64,000 nt of DNA. It comes from Sphingomonas colocasiae. Its GTDB lineage: Bacteria; Pseudomonadota; Alphaproteobacteria; Sphingomonadales; Sphingomonadaceae. The notes beneath the pieces were generated by a model. The model saw only the letters and a program-made list of their open reading frames with translations, searched no databases and was not told where the DNA came from. The DNA is taken from positions 310,001 to 374,000 of the forward strand of contig NZ_JAINVV010000009.1 of NCBI RefSeq assembly GCF_019880585.1, given 5' to 3'. Below are positions 48,458 to 56,275 of the stretch, one piece after another (the first letter of the stretch is position 1; each line of letters starts with the position of its first letter). The position numbers and the translations under genes are program-made.

Positions 48458-49120
48458 TCAAGCCGCCAGCGGGAACCGCAGCAGGCGATCGCTCAGCGGC
48501 ACCAGCGCCTGAGCGCCACGGCCGACCGCGCGGATGATCTCCGGGTGGCCGGCATCGAGCCCGCCCGTCAGCGCGCCGAAGGCGGGCAGGATCAGCTTGG
48601 CACCGGTCGCGACGAAGCAGCGGCGCGAAACATGCCGCCCGCGCACGGTGACGCGGAACTTGGGATGGAAATGCCCGGACAATTCGGGCCGTATCTCGAG
48701 CGGATCCGCCTCATGACGCAGCACCAGCCCGTCCACCACCGCCTCCGCGAGAATCTCTCCGCCGAGCCAATCCGCCAGCGCCCCGTCGTGATTGCCGGTG
48801 ATCCACACGAAACGCGTCGCGGCGGTGAGTGTGCGCAGCATGTCGCGTGCCCGCTCGGGCAGTCGCGCCGCACCCTCGCTATCATGGAAACTGTCGCCAA
48901 GGCACCAGATCTCCACCGCCCCGGTCGCCGCGCGTAGCGCCGCAAGATCGGCCAGCGTCGCGATCGAATCATATGGCGGCAGCATCTGGCCGAAACGCGC
49001 GAACCAGCTCGCCTTTTCAAAATGCAGATCGGCGACCAGCAATGCGCGCCGCGCCGGCCAGAACAGCGCCCCCTGCGGCAGCGCGATCAGATCATGCCCT
49101 GCGAACGAAAAGGGAACCAT
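48458..49120 (-). CDS. pdeM: PdeM-like metallophosphoesterase (ligase-associated DNA repair type)
   Basis: 220 residues from ATG 49120 behind AAGAGGGGG; the longer frame adds 35 doubtful residues. Calcineurin-type motifs in order: LLVADLHFEKASWFA (Asp-x-His), CLGDSFHDSEG, ITGNHDG, and LSGHFHPKFRV. The pattern LHFEK is characteristic of the family found beside a DEXH helicase and ATP-dependent DNA ligase. Those partner genes are absent here, so this is an orphan copy or the partners lie elsewhere. Confidence 0.87.
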   Translation of the reverse strand: MVPFSFAGHDLIALPQGALFWPARRALLVADLHFEKASWFARFGQMLPPYDSIATLADLAALRAATGAVEIWCLGDSFHDSEGAARLPERARDMLRTLTAATRFVWITGNHDGALADWLGGEILAEAVVDGLVLRHEADPLEIRPELSGHFHPKFRVTVRGRHVSRRCFVATGAKLILPAFGALTGGLDAGHPEIIRAVGRGAQALVPLSDRLLRFPLAA

Positions 49121-49151
49121 GCCCCCTCTTAACCCGCCTTCGTCGCCGCGT

Positions 49152-49685
49152 TCAAGGCGGAGGATCATCATATTTGGCGGTGTTGCGATGAATCGCGCCC
49201 TGGGGTTGCGAAGCCGCATCGCCATCGTCGGGCGGCGGCTGGTGATAATGCGGAATCAGCCGCTTGAAGAGGAATTCGGACAGCAGCAGCAGCAGCGCGA
49301 GCACGGTGCCGACGGCGAGCAACTTGTACTGGCCGAGCCCCGCGACGATCCCGGCGGAGGCGGAGACCCAGAGATTGGCGGCGGTGGTGACATTGTGGAC
49401 ATCGCCCCGCTTCACGAAGATCAGCCCGGCCGCGATGAAGCCGATCGCCTGCGCGACACCCTGGATCACACGCAGCGGATCGGGCTGCGAATTCAGATGC
49501 TTGAGCGTATCGAACAGCAGCAGCGAGGACAGCGTGACCATCGCCGAGCTGAGCGCGACCAATGCATTGGTCCTGAGTCCGGCGTCATGCCCACGTAATT
49601 CCCGATCGAGCCCGAGCAGCAGCCCGATCGCCGTCGCGATCCCCAGGCGCAGCGCGATCTCGCTCCAGCTATCGGCAACCAGCAT
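49152..49685 (-). CDS. MgtC/SapB family membrane protein
   Basis: 177 residues, four to five membrane helices. Family pattern near the N-terminus: RLGIATAIGLLLGLDRE, then GLRTNALVALSSAMVTL, and AIGFIAAGLIFVKRGD with VTTAANLWVSASAGIVAGL. Homologues are linked to growth at low Mg2+ or to control of F-type ATP synthase. The C-terminal 30 residues are hydrophilic and unconserved-looking. Six bases upstream of it lies the end of the aspartyl protease gene on the same strand. Confidence 0.93.
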   Translation of the reverse strand: MLVADSWSEIALRLGIATAIGLLLGLDRELRGHDAGLRTNALVALSSAMVTLSSLLLFDTLKHLNSQPDPLRVIQGVAQAIGFIAAGLIFVKRGDVHNVTTAANLWVSASAGIVAGLGQYKLLAVGTVLALLLLLSEFLFKRLIPHYHQPPPDDGDAASQPQGAIHRNTAKYDDPPP

Positions 49686-49691
49686 TCGTTA

Positions 49692-50738
49692 TCAAATCGC
49701 AGGCATATGCCCAGGTTCCGAATTTCGGGTGATTTCCGAGCCGGCCGGTGAGTCCGCCTGCCTCGAAATCACTCGGGCCGCCATGCGCGTGCCGGTATTG
49801 CGTTCCGCGCCGTCGGGCAGCAGCAGCCGAACCTTGCGATTGGCGAAATCCACCGAGACGCGATCGAACATGCGCAATGCATCCATGCCGAGCAGGATCG
49901 CGGGACGTCGCGTCAGATCGAGCGTACGGAAGATCGGCGCGTCGGCGAAGGCGATCGGCATGTTGTTGATCGTCGCTCCGCCCAGCTTGATCTCTCGCAC
50001 GCTGGTATAGCTGGCTTCGGCGCGCCCACCGGTGACGCTGATCAACTCGATCGACTTGGGCGGATGGCGCGGATTGCGTTCGAGCAGCCGCCGCCGCAAC
50101 GCGCCATTGCCCACCGACACCTGCGCGCCCGTGTCGATGATGACATCGACGCGCGAGCCGTTGAGCGTCGCCCCGGTCAGGATAAGCTGGCCGGCGCGCC
50201 GCCGCGCGGTGACGATGATCTCGTCCGGATCGTGGCGATCGCTCACCTTCCGCGCGGGCGTGATCGTCATCGTGCCTGCCTTGAAATCGAGCGTGACGCG
50301 CTGATCGCGCAGGCTGTCGATGCCGATCAGGCCCGATGCGCCGATATGCTGCTGGGCGAATGCGGGGGCACGAATGTCCGTGGTCGGATTCGCGCTGACC
50401 TTGAGCGACGGGATCAGCACCGTGGTCACCCGCTCGCTGCCCGTCATCGAATGGACCAGCGCCGATCCCGCATCGCTGAGCGCCAGCCGATCGGCAAGCT
50501 CGCGCGAGATCACGGTGCGCTCCGCGCCGGTATCGACCAGAAAGGCGAACGGCCCGACGCCGCCGATGCTGACCGGCACCGTCATGCGCATGGTCTTGTC
50601 GATTCCGATATCGACGACTTCCGCATGCGGCGTCGCGACAGCCACGGTCGCGGCGGGCTTCGGCGCCTCTTGCGCAGGGGCTTGCACGGCCACGGCGAGC
50701 GCCGCGGCCGGAAGCGCGAACAACAGATTTCTCGTCAT
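49692..50738 (-). CDS. Exported two-domain retropepsin-like aspartyl protease
   Basis: 348 residues from ATG 50738 behind GGAGAGGG; signal peptide FALPAAALAVAVQAPAQ. Two retropepsin-like halves on one chain: FLVDTGAERTVIS (Asp69) and VIIDTGAQVSVGN (Asp202), each followed by its own flap and the ILGxD-type strand (LIGIDSLRD and LLGMDALRM). A pepsin-like active site could form within one molecule. The linker holds DPDEIIVTARRR. The last 27 residues are encoded mostly by repeat copy 3 and are unlike the rest. Substrate unknown. Confidence 0.88.
   Translation of the reverse strand: MTRNLLFALPAAALAVAVQAPAQEAPKPAATVAVATPHAEVVDIGIDKTMRMTVPVSIGGVGPFAFLVDTGAERTVISRELADRLALSDAGSALVHSMTGSERVTTVLIPSLKVSANPTTDIRAPAFAQQHIGASGLIGIDSLRDQRVTLDFKAGTMTITPARKVSDRHDPDEIIVTARRRAGQLILTGATLNGSRVDVIIDTGAQVSVGNGALRRRLLERNPRHPPKSIELISVTGGRAEASYTSVREIKLGGATINNMPIAFADAPIFRTLDLTRRPAILLGMDALRMFDRVSVDFANRKVRLLLPDGAERNTGTRMAARVISRQADSPAGSEITRNSEPGHMPAI
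49729..49772 (+). repeat. Structured dispersed repeat, copy 3 of 3 (inside the protease gene end)
   Basis: Outer stem GTGATTTC (49729-49736) with GAAATCAC (49765-49772), perfect 8 bp. Interior of 28 nt begins CGAGCCGGC and ends CTGCCTC, with an inner stem of 7 of 8 pairs around an AGTC loop. It lies on the strand opposite to the protease gene and encodes part of that protein's C-terminal tail. Confidence 0.6.
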
Positions 50739-50853
50739 GGCGACACCCTCTCCCAAGCGTCCGGAAGAAGGCTATGCCCTTTCTCGATATCCGGCAAGCA
50801 CAACGGAGTCGGCGGGCGCCGCGCCGTCGGCGCGACACCCGCGAAAACCCCGC

Positions 50854-52050
50854 CTATTTGCCTTTGGCAGCCTCTGCCGCGCGCAGCACCCGCAGCGTGT
50901 TGCCGCCCATGATCTTGGCGATATCGGTTTCCGAATAGCCTTCCTTGAGCAGCCGCGCAGTGATCTTGGGCAGCAGCGAGACATCCTCCATGCCCTTGAC
51001 GCCGCCGCCGCCGTCCCAATCGGCGCCCATGCCGACATGATCGGCACCGACCAGCTTCAGCACGTGCAGCATCGATGCCATGAAATTCTCGAAGCTGGCG
51101 TCCTGATAGGGCGCCTTGGCGTCCAGCGCGGCAAAATCCGCCGCGAGCTTGCGCTGCTCCTCCGGCGTCATCGTGCCGATCTTTTCCTTGCGCGCCTCGA
51201 GCGCATCGCGTTCGGGGCTGCTGTTGAGCGGTGCCAGGAAGATGCTGTTGATCTGGATCACGCCGCCCTTGGCCGCAACCGCCTTGATCCGGCCGTCGTC
51301 GAGATTGCGGGGATGATCGTTCGCCGCCTTCGGCCCCGAATGCGACAGGATGATCGGCGTCTTGGACAGCGCCAGCATCTGATCGAGCGTGGCATCCGAC
51401 GAATGGCTGCCGTCGATCACCATGCCGAGCCGGTTCATTTCCGCCACCCATTGCTTGCCGAGCGGACTCAACCCGCCCCAGCGCGCCTTGCCCGTGGTGC
51501 TGTCCGCGAACTGGTTGTCGGCGCTGTGGACGGGGCCCACCATGCGCACGCCGCGCCGGTAGAATTCGCCGAGCAGCGACAGGTCCTCACCCAACGGATA
51601 GCTGTTCTCGATGCTCTGATAGACGATCACCTTGCCCGAGGCGGCGATCTTCTGCGCGTCGTCGGCCGTGGTCGCGAGCGCCATCGTGTCGGGATTCTTC
51701 GCGACGATCGCCGCGATCTCATCCGAGCGCTTGAGCGCGAAGGCCTTCGCGTCGGCGAATCCCTTGGCGGTCAGCGGCCCCTGCGCGGTGTAGATCACCC
51801 AGAAGCCGCCATCGAGGCCGCCCTGCTTCATGCGCGGCAGATCGACCTGGGTCATATCGTCGCCCATGGTGTGCCGTTGCGCGATATCCCAACCCGGCCG
51901 GCCGAAATTGGCGGGCGTGTCGAGATGCGTATCGAGCACGAGCAGCTTTTCATGGAGCGCGGCGGCATCGACGGGTTCCGCGGTCTTGGTCGCCGGCCCG
52001 CAGGCCGCGAGCATCAGGACGAGTGACAGGGCAGGTAGATGGGCACGCAT
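50854..52050 (-). CDS. Membrane dipeptidase (peptidase M19), lipoprotein
   Basis: 398 residues from ATG 52050 with AAGGAG eleven bases upstream; the open frame extends far upstream but without any coding character. Lipobox LMLAACG (Cys17). Renal-dipeptidase fold: zinc motif LVLDTHLDTP (His42, Asp44), then QSIENSYPLG, DGSHSSDATLDQM, IILSHSGPKA and GADHVGMGADWDGGG. Cleaves dipeptides in the periplasm, and complements the exported peptidases at 19 and 37 kb. Confidence 0.94.
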   Translation of the reverse strand: MRAHLPALSLVLMLAACGPATKTAEPVDAAALHEKLLVLDTHLDTPANFGRPGWDIAQRHTMGDDMTQVDLPRMKQGGLDGGFWVIYTAQGPLTAKGFADAKAFALKRSDEIAAIVAKNPDTMALATTADDAQKIAASGKVIVYQSIENSYPLGEDLSLLGEFYRRGVRMVGPVHSADNQFADSTTGKARWGGLSPLGKQWVAEMNRLGMVIDGSHSSDATLDQMLALSKTPIILSHSGPKAANDHPRNLDDGRIKAVAAKGGVIQINSIFLAPLNSSPERDALEARKEKIGTMTPEEQRKLAADFAALDAKAPYQDASFENFMASMLHVLKLVGADHVGMGADWDGGGGVKGMEDVSLLPKITARLLKEGYSETDIAKIMGGNTLRVLRAAEAAKGK

Positions 52051-52205
52051 ATGGGGAGGCTCTCCTTTATCTCTCTGTGACGGTTGCTTATCGCGTGAGG
52101 AGAGCCGCCGCCAGACCGCATCGAATCGGTGCGATTCGGCAAATCCGCCGCCGGCGCCGATAAATGCCGCCCTCTCGCGATGCTCGAGTCGTTCCGGCTC
52201 GGATC

Positions 52206-52282
52206 GAACCGAAGCGACTCCGGATTCCCTGATATGTCGTGGTTCCCGAGCCGGCAGCCGAGTCCGGCTGCCCCGGAGCCGC
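52206..52282 (+). repeat. Structured dispersed repeat, copy 2 of 3
   Basis: Outer stem GTGGTTCC (52239-52246) with GGAGCCGC (52275-52282): all eight positions pair, two as G-U. The 28-nt interior begins CGAGCCGGC and contains a perfect inner stem GGCAGCCG/CGGCTGCC with an AGTC loop. The upstream part (GAACCG, CTCCGGA-TTCCC) aligns with copy 1. Confidence 0.65.
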
Positions 52283-52440
52283 TCCAATAGCAGGGTGCAG
52301 GGATGCTGACGCATCCGCACCCTGGAACGCTCAGGCACCGCGCGGGCTGGACCGGGATGCGATGAGCAATGCTCAGCGCATCCCGGCATAAGGCGGTTGA
52401 CAATCCGCCCCCCATCGCGCATTGGGCCGCCCTTGAACGA

Positions 52441-52467
52441 GCGGCGGTTTTCGCCGCTTTTCTTTTT
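52441..52467 (+). terminator. Rho-independent-type terminator before rpmG
   Basis: GCGGCG-GTTTT-CGCCGC followed by TTTTCTTTTT. Stem, loop and T-run are all typical. It ends 41 bases before rpmG, so it would act on an unseen plus-strand transcript or as an attenuator of rpmG. Confidence 0.6.
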
Positions 52468-52507
52468 CAGATTCGCTGAATTCAGATTCGCATAAGGGTT
52501 TCGGGTC

Positions 52508-52675
52508 ATGGCCAAGCCAACCACCGTCAAGATCAAGCTCGTCAGCTCGGAAGGCACCGGCTTCTTCTACGTCACCAAGAAGAATCCGCGCACCCAGACC
52601 GAGAAGCTGTCCTTCCGCAAATATGATCCCGTCGCGCGCAAGCACGTCGAGTTCAAGGAAGCCAAGATCAAGTGA
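52508..52675 (+). CDS. rpmG: 50S ribosomal protein L33
   Basis: 55 residues: pattern [20 protein letters not shown] then [21 protein letters not shown], the full L33. It has no cysteine, so it is the zinc-independent form. Convergent with divK. An inverted repeat follows. Confidence 0.97.
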   Translation: MAKPTTVKIKLVSSEGTGFFYVTKKNPRTQTEKLSFRKYDPVARKHVEFKEAKIK

Positions 52676-52682
52676 TCCCTCG

Positions 52683-52706
52683 CACCCTTCCGCGCAAGGA
52701 AGGGTG
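52683..52706 (+). terminator. Inverted repeat after rpmG
   Basis: CACCCTTCC and GGAAGGGTG form a perfect 9-bp stem around GCGCAA, 7 bases after the rpmG stop. No T-run follows; the position between convergent genes suggests a terminator. Confidence 0.5.
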
Positions 52707-52797
52707 ACGACCGGGCAGACGGGGCGGGCCGCGCATGCGCTCGCCCTTTGTCATGTCCGGAACTCCTGGAAAATGTCGGATCGACGCCGCTGCGGTC

Positions 52798-53160
52798 CTA
52801 TAGCAGCCCGCTGACCTCGCCGATGAACTTCATCACCGAGATCGGCTTGGAGACATAAGCCTCCGCGCCCGCTTCGCGGATGCGCTCCTCGTCGCCATGC
52901 GCGGCATAGGCGGTCACCGCCATCACCGGAATCCGCTTCAGCGCATCATCCGCCTTGATCGTGCGGATCAGGTCGAGCCCGCTGACATAGGGCAGCTGGA
53001 TATCCATGATGATCAGGTCGGGCGAAAAGGCGCGCGCGCGGTCCACCGCCTCGCGGCCGTCGCGAACGGGCTCCGCTTCGTGATCATGGGCACGCAGCAG
53101 ATCGCAGAAAAGTTTGAGATTGAGTTCGTTGTCCTCGACAACGAGCACCCTTTTTGCCAC
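52798..53160 (-). CDS. divK: Single-domain response regulator DivK
   Basis: 120 residues from GTG 53160, with GAAGAGG upstream; the frame runs on, but the receiver domain begins here. Phospho-acceptor Asp53 in LIIMDIQLP, acidic pair EDN at 9-11, Lys105 in YVSKPIS. Closely follows the Caulobacter DivK pattern (VEDNELNxKLF, MDIQLP-SGL, GDEERIREAG-EAY-SKPISV). DivK links histidine kinases to CtrA and to polarity. In Caulobacter divK is followed by pleD; here it is not. Confidence 0.92.
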   Translation of the reverse strand: MAKRVLVVEDNELNLKLFCDLLRAHDHEAEPVRDGREAVDRARAFSPDLIIMDIQLPYVSGLDLIRTIKADDALKRIPVMAVTAYAAHGDEERIREAGAEAYVSKPISVMKFIGEVSGLL

Positions 53161-53198
53161 GTCCCAGCCTCTTCGATGCAATGGAGACGCTCTAGGCG

Positions 53199-53462
53199 AT
53201 GGCAGGCCCCGAGACAAATGCAGAGCCGCTGGCGCTCTCGGCGCTGGTCTGGACGCTGAGCGAACCGGCGCGTGCCGATCGACTGCTGAGCGTGACCGGG
53301 CTGACCGCCGACGATCTGCGCGCCCGCGCGGGCGATCGCGCGTTGCTTTCGGCGGTGCTCGCCTTTCTCGAAGCGCATGAACCCGATCTGATCGCGTGCG
53401 CCGCCGCGCTCGAGGTGAAGCCCTTGATCCTGGTCGAGACGCGCAGGATGCTCGACGCATGA
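53199..53462 (+). CDS. DUF3572 family protein
   Basis: 87 residues, helical. Matches the alphaproteobacterial DUF3572 pattern: ALSALVWTLSEPARADRLLSVTGLT and AVLAFLEAHEPDLIACAAALE, split around RARAGD. Function unknown. Divergent from divK with 38 bases between starts, and coupled (ATGA) to the HAD gene that follows, an arrangement that suggests a cell-cycle or stress link but shows nothing directly. Confidence 0.85.
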   Translation: MAGPETNAEPLALSALVWTLSEPARADRLLSVTGLTADDLRARAGDRALLSAVLAFLEAHEPDLIACAAALEVKPLILVETRRMLDA

Positions 53463-54085
53463 GCCGGCCACTGCTGATCACCGATTGCGACGAAGTGCTG
53501 CTCCATATGGTCAGCCATTTCGGCGCGTGGCTGGGCGAAACCCACGCGATCGATTTCACGCCCGACGGCGCCGATTTCTCGCGCGCGATGCGCCGGCGGA
53601 CCGATGGCGAATATCTGTCGCGCGCGGAGATGTGGCCGCTGCTCGGCGGCTTTTTCGATACCGAGATGCACCGCCAGACGCTGGTGCCCCATGCACGCGA
53701 GGCACTGGCCGACATATCCCGCTATGCCGATGTCGTCGTGCTCACCAATCTGGAGGACCATCGTCAGCCGCATCGCGTCGCGCAATTGCGTGGGTTCGGC
53801 ATCGATTTCCGCGTCGTCACCAACCAGGGCGGCAAGGGCACGCCAGTGCGTGCGCTGCTCGAGGAATATGCACCGAGCGCGGCGGTTTTCGTCGACGATC
53901 TCGCGCATCATCACCAGTCGGTGGCCGACGAGGCGCCCGAGGTCTGGCGGCTGCACATGATCGCCGAACCCAGCCTGGCGCCGGCCGTGCCGCCGGCCCC
54001 CGCCGCACATGTCCGTATCGACGACTGGAGCGAGGCGCGGCACTGGATAGCGGAAAAGCTCGCCCCCGCCCCTCTTGTGCGCTGA
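53459..54085 (+). CDS. HAD-superfamily hydrolase
   Basis: 208 residues. Motif I is LLITDCDEVLL with Asp9 and Asp11; motif II VVLTNLEDH has the Thr; the conserved Lys is likely that in GGKGTPV; motif IV is VFVDDLAHHHQS. A small phosphatase-type HAD with a helical cap between. The substrate is unknown. Start overlaps the stop of the DUF3572 gene (ATGA). Confidence 0.88.
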   Translation: MSRPLLITDCDEVLLHMVSHFGAWLGETHAIDFTPDGADFSRAMRRRTDGEYLSRAEMWPLLGGFFDTEMHRQTLVPHAREALADISRYADVVVLTNLEDHRQPHRVAQLRGFGIDFRVVTNQGGKGTPVRALLEEYAPSAAVFVDDLAHHHQSVADEAPEVWRLHMIAEPSLAPAVPPAPAAHVRIDDWSEARHWIAEKLAPAPLVR

Positions 54086-54133
54086 AGCCCTTCACCTTTC
54101 CGACCACCCCTTCCCAAAGACGGAGCCCAGATC

Positions 54134-54601
54134 ATGACTGATACGCCTGCCCAGAAGCTCGAGGAACTCGGCCTGAAGCTGCCCAAGCCCGCCGCCCCGA
54201 TCGCGGCCTATGTTCCCGCCGTGGAAATCGGCGGCCTCCTCCATATCTCGGGTCAGCTCCCCTTCCGCGGCGGCGACCTGATGACCGGCCGCGTCGGCGA
54301 GGACGTCAATGTCGAATTCGGCTACGAAGCCGCGCGCAACTGCGCGCTGATGCTGCTCGCGCAGATGGAACAGGCCCTGGGTTCGCTCGATCGCGTCGAG
54401 CGCGTCGTCAAACTGGGCGTGTTCGTCGCCAGCGATCCGCACTTCACCGAACAGCCCAAGGTCGCCAACGGCGCATCGGAACTGATGCAGGCGGTGTTCG
54501 GCGATGCCGGCAAGCATGCGCGCAGCGCCGTCGGCGTGCCCGCCCTGCCGCTGGGCGCCGCCGTCGAAGTCGATGCGATCGTGGCGGTCAAGCCCGCCTG
54601 A
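54134..54601 (+). CDS. RidA family protein (YjgF-like)
   Basis: 155 residues. Pattern EELGLKLPKPAAPIAAYVPAVEIGG, then LHISGQLPFRGG, GYEAARNCALMLLAQMEQALGS and HARSAVGVPALPLGAAVEVDAIV with the conserved Arg that binds the iminopropionate carboxylate. This is the shorter-loop RidA subgroup often annotated as a translation-initiation inhibitor. Likely deaminates reactive enamines. 48 bases after the HAD gene. Confidence 0.93.
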   Translation: MTDTPAQKLEELGLKLPKPAAPIAAYVPAVEIGGLLHISGQLPFRGGDLMTGRVGEDVNVEFGYEAARNCALMLLAQMEQALGSLDRVERVVKLGVFVASDPHFTEQPKVANGASELMQAVFGDAGKHARSAVGVPALPLGAAVEVDAIVAVKPA

Positions 54602-54711
54602 TCCCATATAGACCATATGCCCACAGGTCCGTTCGCATCGCGCCGCCATCGCAATCCCCGCATGGATGATGGCTGCGCGATCCGGACGGCATCGACGCCG
54701 GCGCCCCACCG

Positions 54712-55848
54712 ATGAACGACGGCTTCGTCGCCCGCATCGGACAGGGCGTCGGCGATTTCGACGCCGTTGCCTGGAATGCCTGCGCCGGCGATGCGAATCC
54801 CTTCGTATCGCATGGCTTCCTGAGCGCGCTGGAGGATTCGGGCAGCGTCGGCACCGCCGCCGGCTGGCAGCCCGTGCCGATCGCCGTCGACGGCGATGAC
54901 GGCCGGCTGGCCGGCGTGCTGCCCGCCTATGCCAAGAGCCACAGCCAGGGCGAATATGTGTTCGACCATAGCTGGGCCGATGCCTGGGAACGCGCGGGCG
55001 GACGCTATTATCCCAAGCTGCAGATCGCCGTTCCCTTTTCCCCCGTGCCCGGGCCGCGCCTGCTGATGCGCGATCCCGCCATCGCATCACACCTGATCGC
55101 GGCGGCGGAAACGATCGTGACGCAGAACGGATTGAGCTCGGCGCATGCCACCTTCGTCGCGCCCGATCAGGTGCCGTTGTTCGAAGCGGCGGACTGGCTG
55201 ATCCGTACCGACAGCCAATTCCACTGGCAGAATCGCGGTTATCGCGGATTCGACGATTTCCTCGACGTGCTGGCATCGCGCAAGCGCAAGGCGATCCGCA
55301 AGGAACGCGCGGCCGCTGTCGCAGGGCTGGAGATCGTCCATCTCCAGGGTGACGCGATCGAACCGCGCCACTGGGACGCGTTCTGGCAATTCTATCAGGA
55401 CACCGGCGCGCGCAAATGGGGGCGCCCCTATCTGACGCGCCCGTTCTTCACGCTGCTCGGCGAACGCATGGCCGATTCGCTGTTGCTGATCCTGGCGCTG
55501 CGCGACGGCAGGCCGATCGCCGGCGCACTCAACATGATCGGCGGAGACACGCTGTACGGCCGCTATTGGGGCTGTATCGAGGAAGTGCCCTTCCTCCATT
55601 TCGAACTCTGCTATTATCAGGCGATCGACGCGGCGATCGCACGCGGCCTCGATCGCGTCGAAGCCGGCGCCCAGGGCGGCCACAAGCTGGCGCGGGGCTA
55701 TGAACCGGTGCCGACCTATTCGGCGCATTATATCGCCGATCCCGGCTTTCGCGCGGCGATCGCGGATTTTCTGCGCCGCGAGCGCGATGCCGTATCGCAT
55801 GAGATCGGCGCGCTCGCCGAACTCGGCCCCTTCAGGAAATCCTGCTGA
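54712..55848 (+). CDS. FemAB-like/GNAT acyltransferase (DUF482, COG3146)
   Basis: 378 residues. N-terminal half with NPFVSHGFLSALEDSGSVG, middle with VFDHSWADAWERAGGRYYPKLQIAVPFSPVPGPRLL, here split by the family pattern, and C-terminal half GRYWGCIEEVPFLHFELCYYQAIDAAI and VEAGAQGGHKLARGYEP. The family is annotated as peptidoglycan-related or as a GNAT enzyme; the real substrate is not established. Cytosolic, no signal. Coordinate chosen at ATG 54712; no strong ribosome-binding site. Confidence 0.85.
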   Translation: MNDGFVARIGQGVGDFDAVAWNACAGDANPFVSHGFLSALEDSGSVGTAAGWQPVPIAVDGDDGRLAGVLPAYAKSHSQGEYVFDHSWADAWERAGGRYYPKLQIAVPFSPVPGPRLLMRDPAIASHLIAAAETIVTQNGLSSAHATFVAPDQVPLFEAADWLIRTDSQFHWQNRGYRGFDDFLDVLASRKRKAIRKERAAAVAGLEIVHLQGDAIEPRHWDAFWQFYQDTGARKWGRPYLTRPFFTLLGERMADSLLLILALRDGRPIAGALNMIGGDTLYGRYWGCIEEVPFLHFELCYYQAIDAAIARGLDRVEAGAQGGHKLARGYEPVPTYSAHYIADPGFRAAIADFLRRERDAVSHEIGALAELGPFRKSC

Positions 55849-55872
55849 CCCTTTTTACGATGGGGTCGGCGC

Positions 55873-56169
55873 TCAGGCGGCGTGGCGCGCCGTCTCGATG
55901 AGCCAGGCGCGCGCCTGGCGCTGTGCTTCGGCGATTTCGCGCGGGCTCATTTCGCCCGCGATTTCGGCCCGCCAACCCTGCGCTTCATGGCTGCCACGCA
56001 ACGCCGCGAGGTTGAACCATTTGTGCGCCTGGATCAGATCGACGATCGTGTTTCCCGATCCCGACGAATAGGCCATGCCCAGTTCCAGGCAGGCATCCGG
56101 ATCGCCGCGGCCGGCATCGGCAAGGCGGCTTTCGATGAAGAAGCTTTCAAGCTCCGCGCTATGTCCCAT
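55873..56169 (-). CDS. Small Sel1-repeat protein
   Basis: 98 residues from ATG 56169; an ATG 13 codons upstream is possible. One or two Sel1-like units: GDPDACLELGMAYSSGSG and AHKWFNLAALRGSHEAQGW, ending EIAEAQRQARAWL. Sel1 units mediate protein contacts. No signal peptide. Convergent with the acyltransferase gene. Confidence 0.8.
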   Translation of the reverse strand: MGHSAELESFFIESRLADAGRGDPDACLELGMAYSSGSGNTIVDLIQAHKWFNLAALRGSHEAQGWRAEIAGEMSPREIAEAQRQARAWLIETARHAA

Positions 56170-56275
56170 GTTCCCACACCCCTGTTCAGCCTTTCGGCCC
56201 AGGGGCACAATCCACCATATGGTTTAAAGAAATGGTTAACGCATCTTCACTTTGTTTTTCCGAGGAAAAACGGGA

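Larger units (their letters stand above)
52051..52507. other. 457-base region between dipeptidase and rpmG without a gene
   Basis: Holds repeat copy 2, an upstream imperfect hairpin (GAGTCG at about 52189 pairing with CGACTC near 52217), and a rho-independent-type terminator at 52441-52467 on the plus strand. A 9-base direct repeat CAGATTCGC occurs at 52468 and 52483. No convincing protein-coding frame or tRNA. A TTGACA at 52397-52402 lacks a fitting -10. A terminator with no plus-strand gene in front of it raises the chance of a short untranslated transcript. Confidence 0.6.

Noticed and set aside
52397-52424. TTGACA at 52397-52402 as rpmG promoter
   Set aside because: No fitting -10, and a terminator lies between it and rpmG.
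50854-52557. Long N-terminal extension of the dipeptidase frame
   Set aside because: The first 169 codons run through repeat and terminator sequence; a lipoprotein signal starts at 52050.
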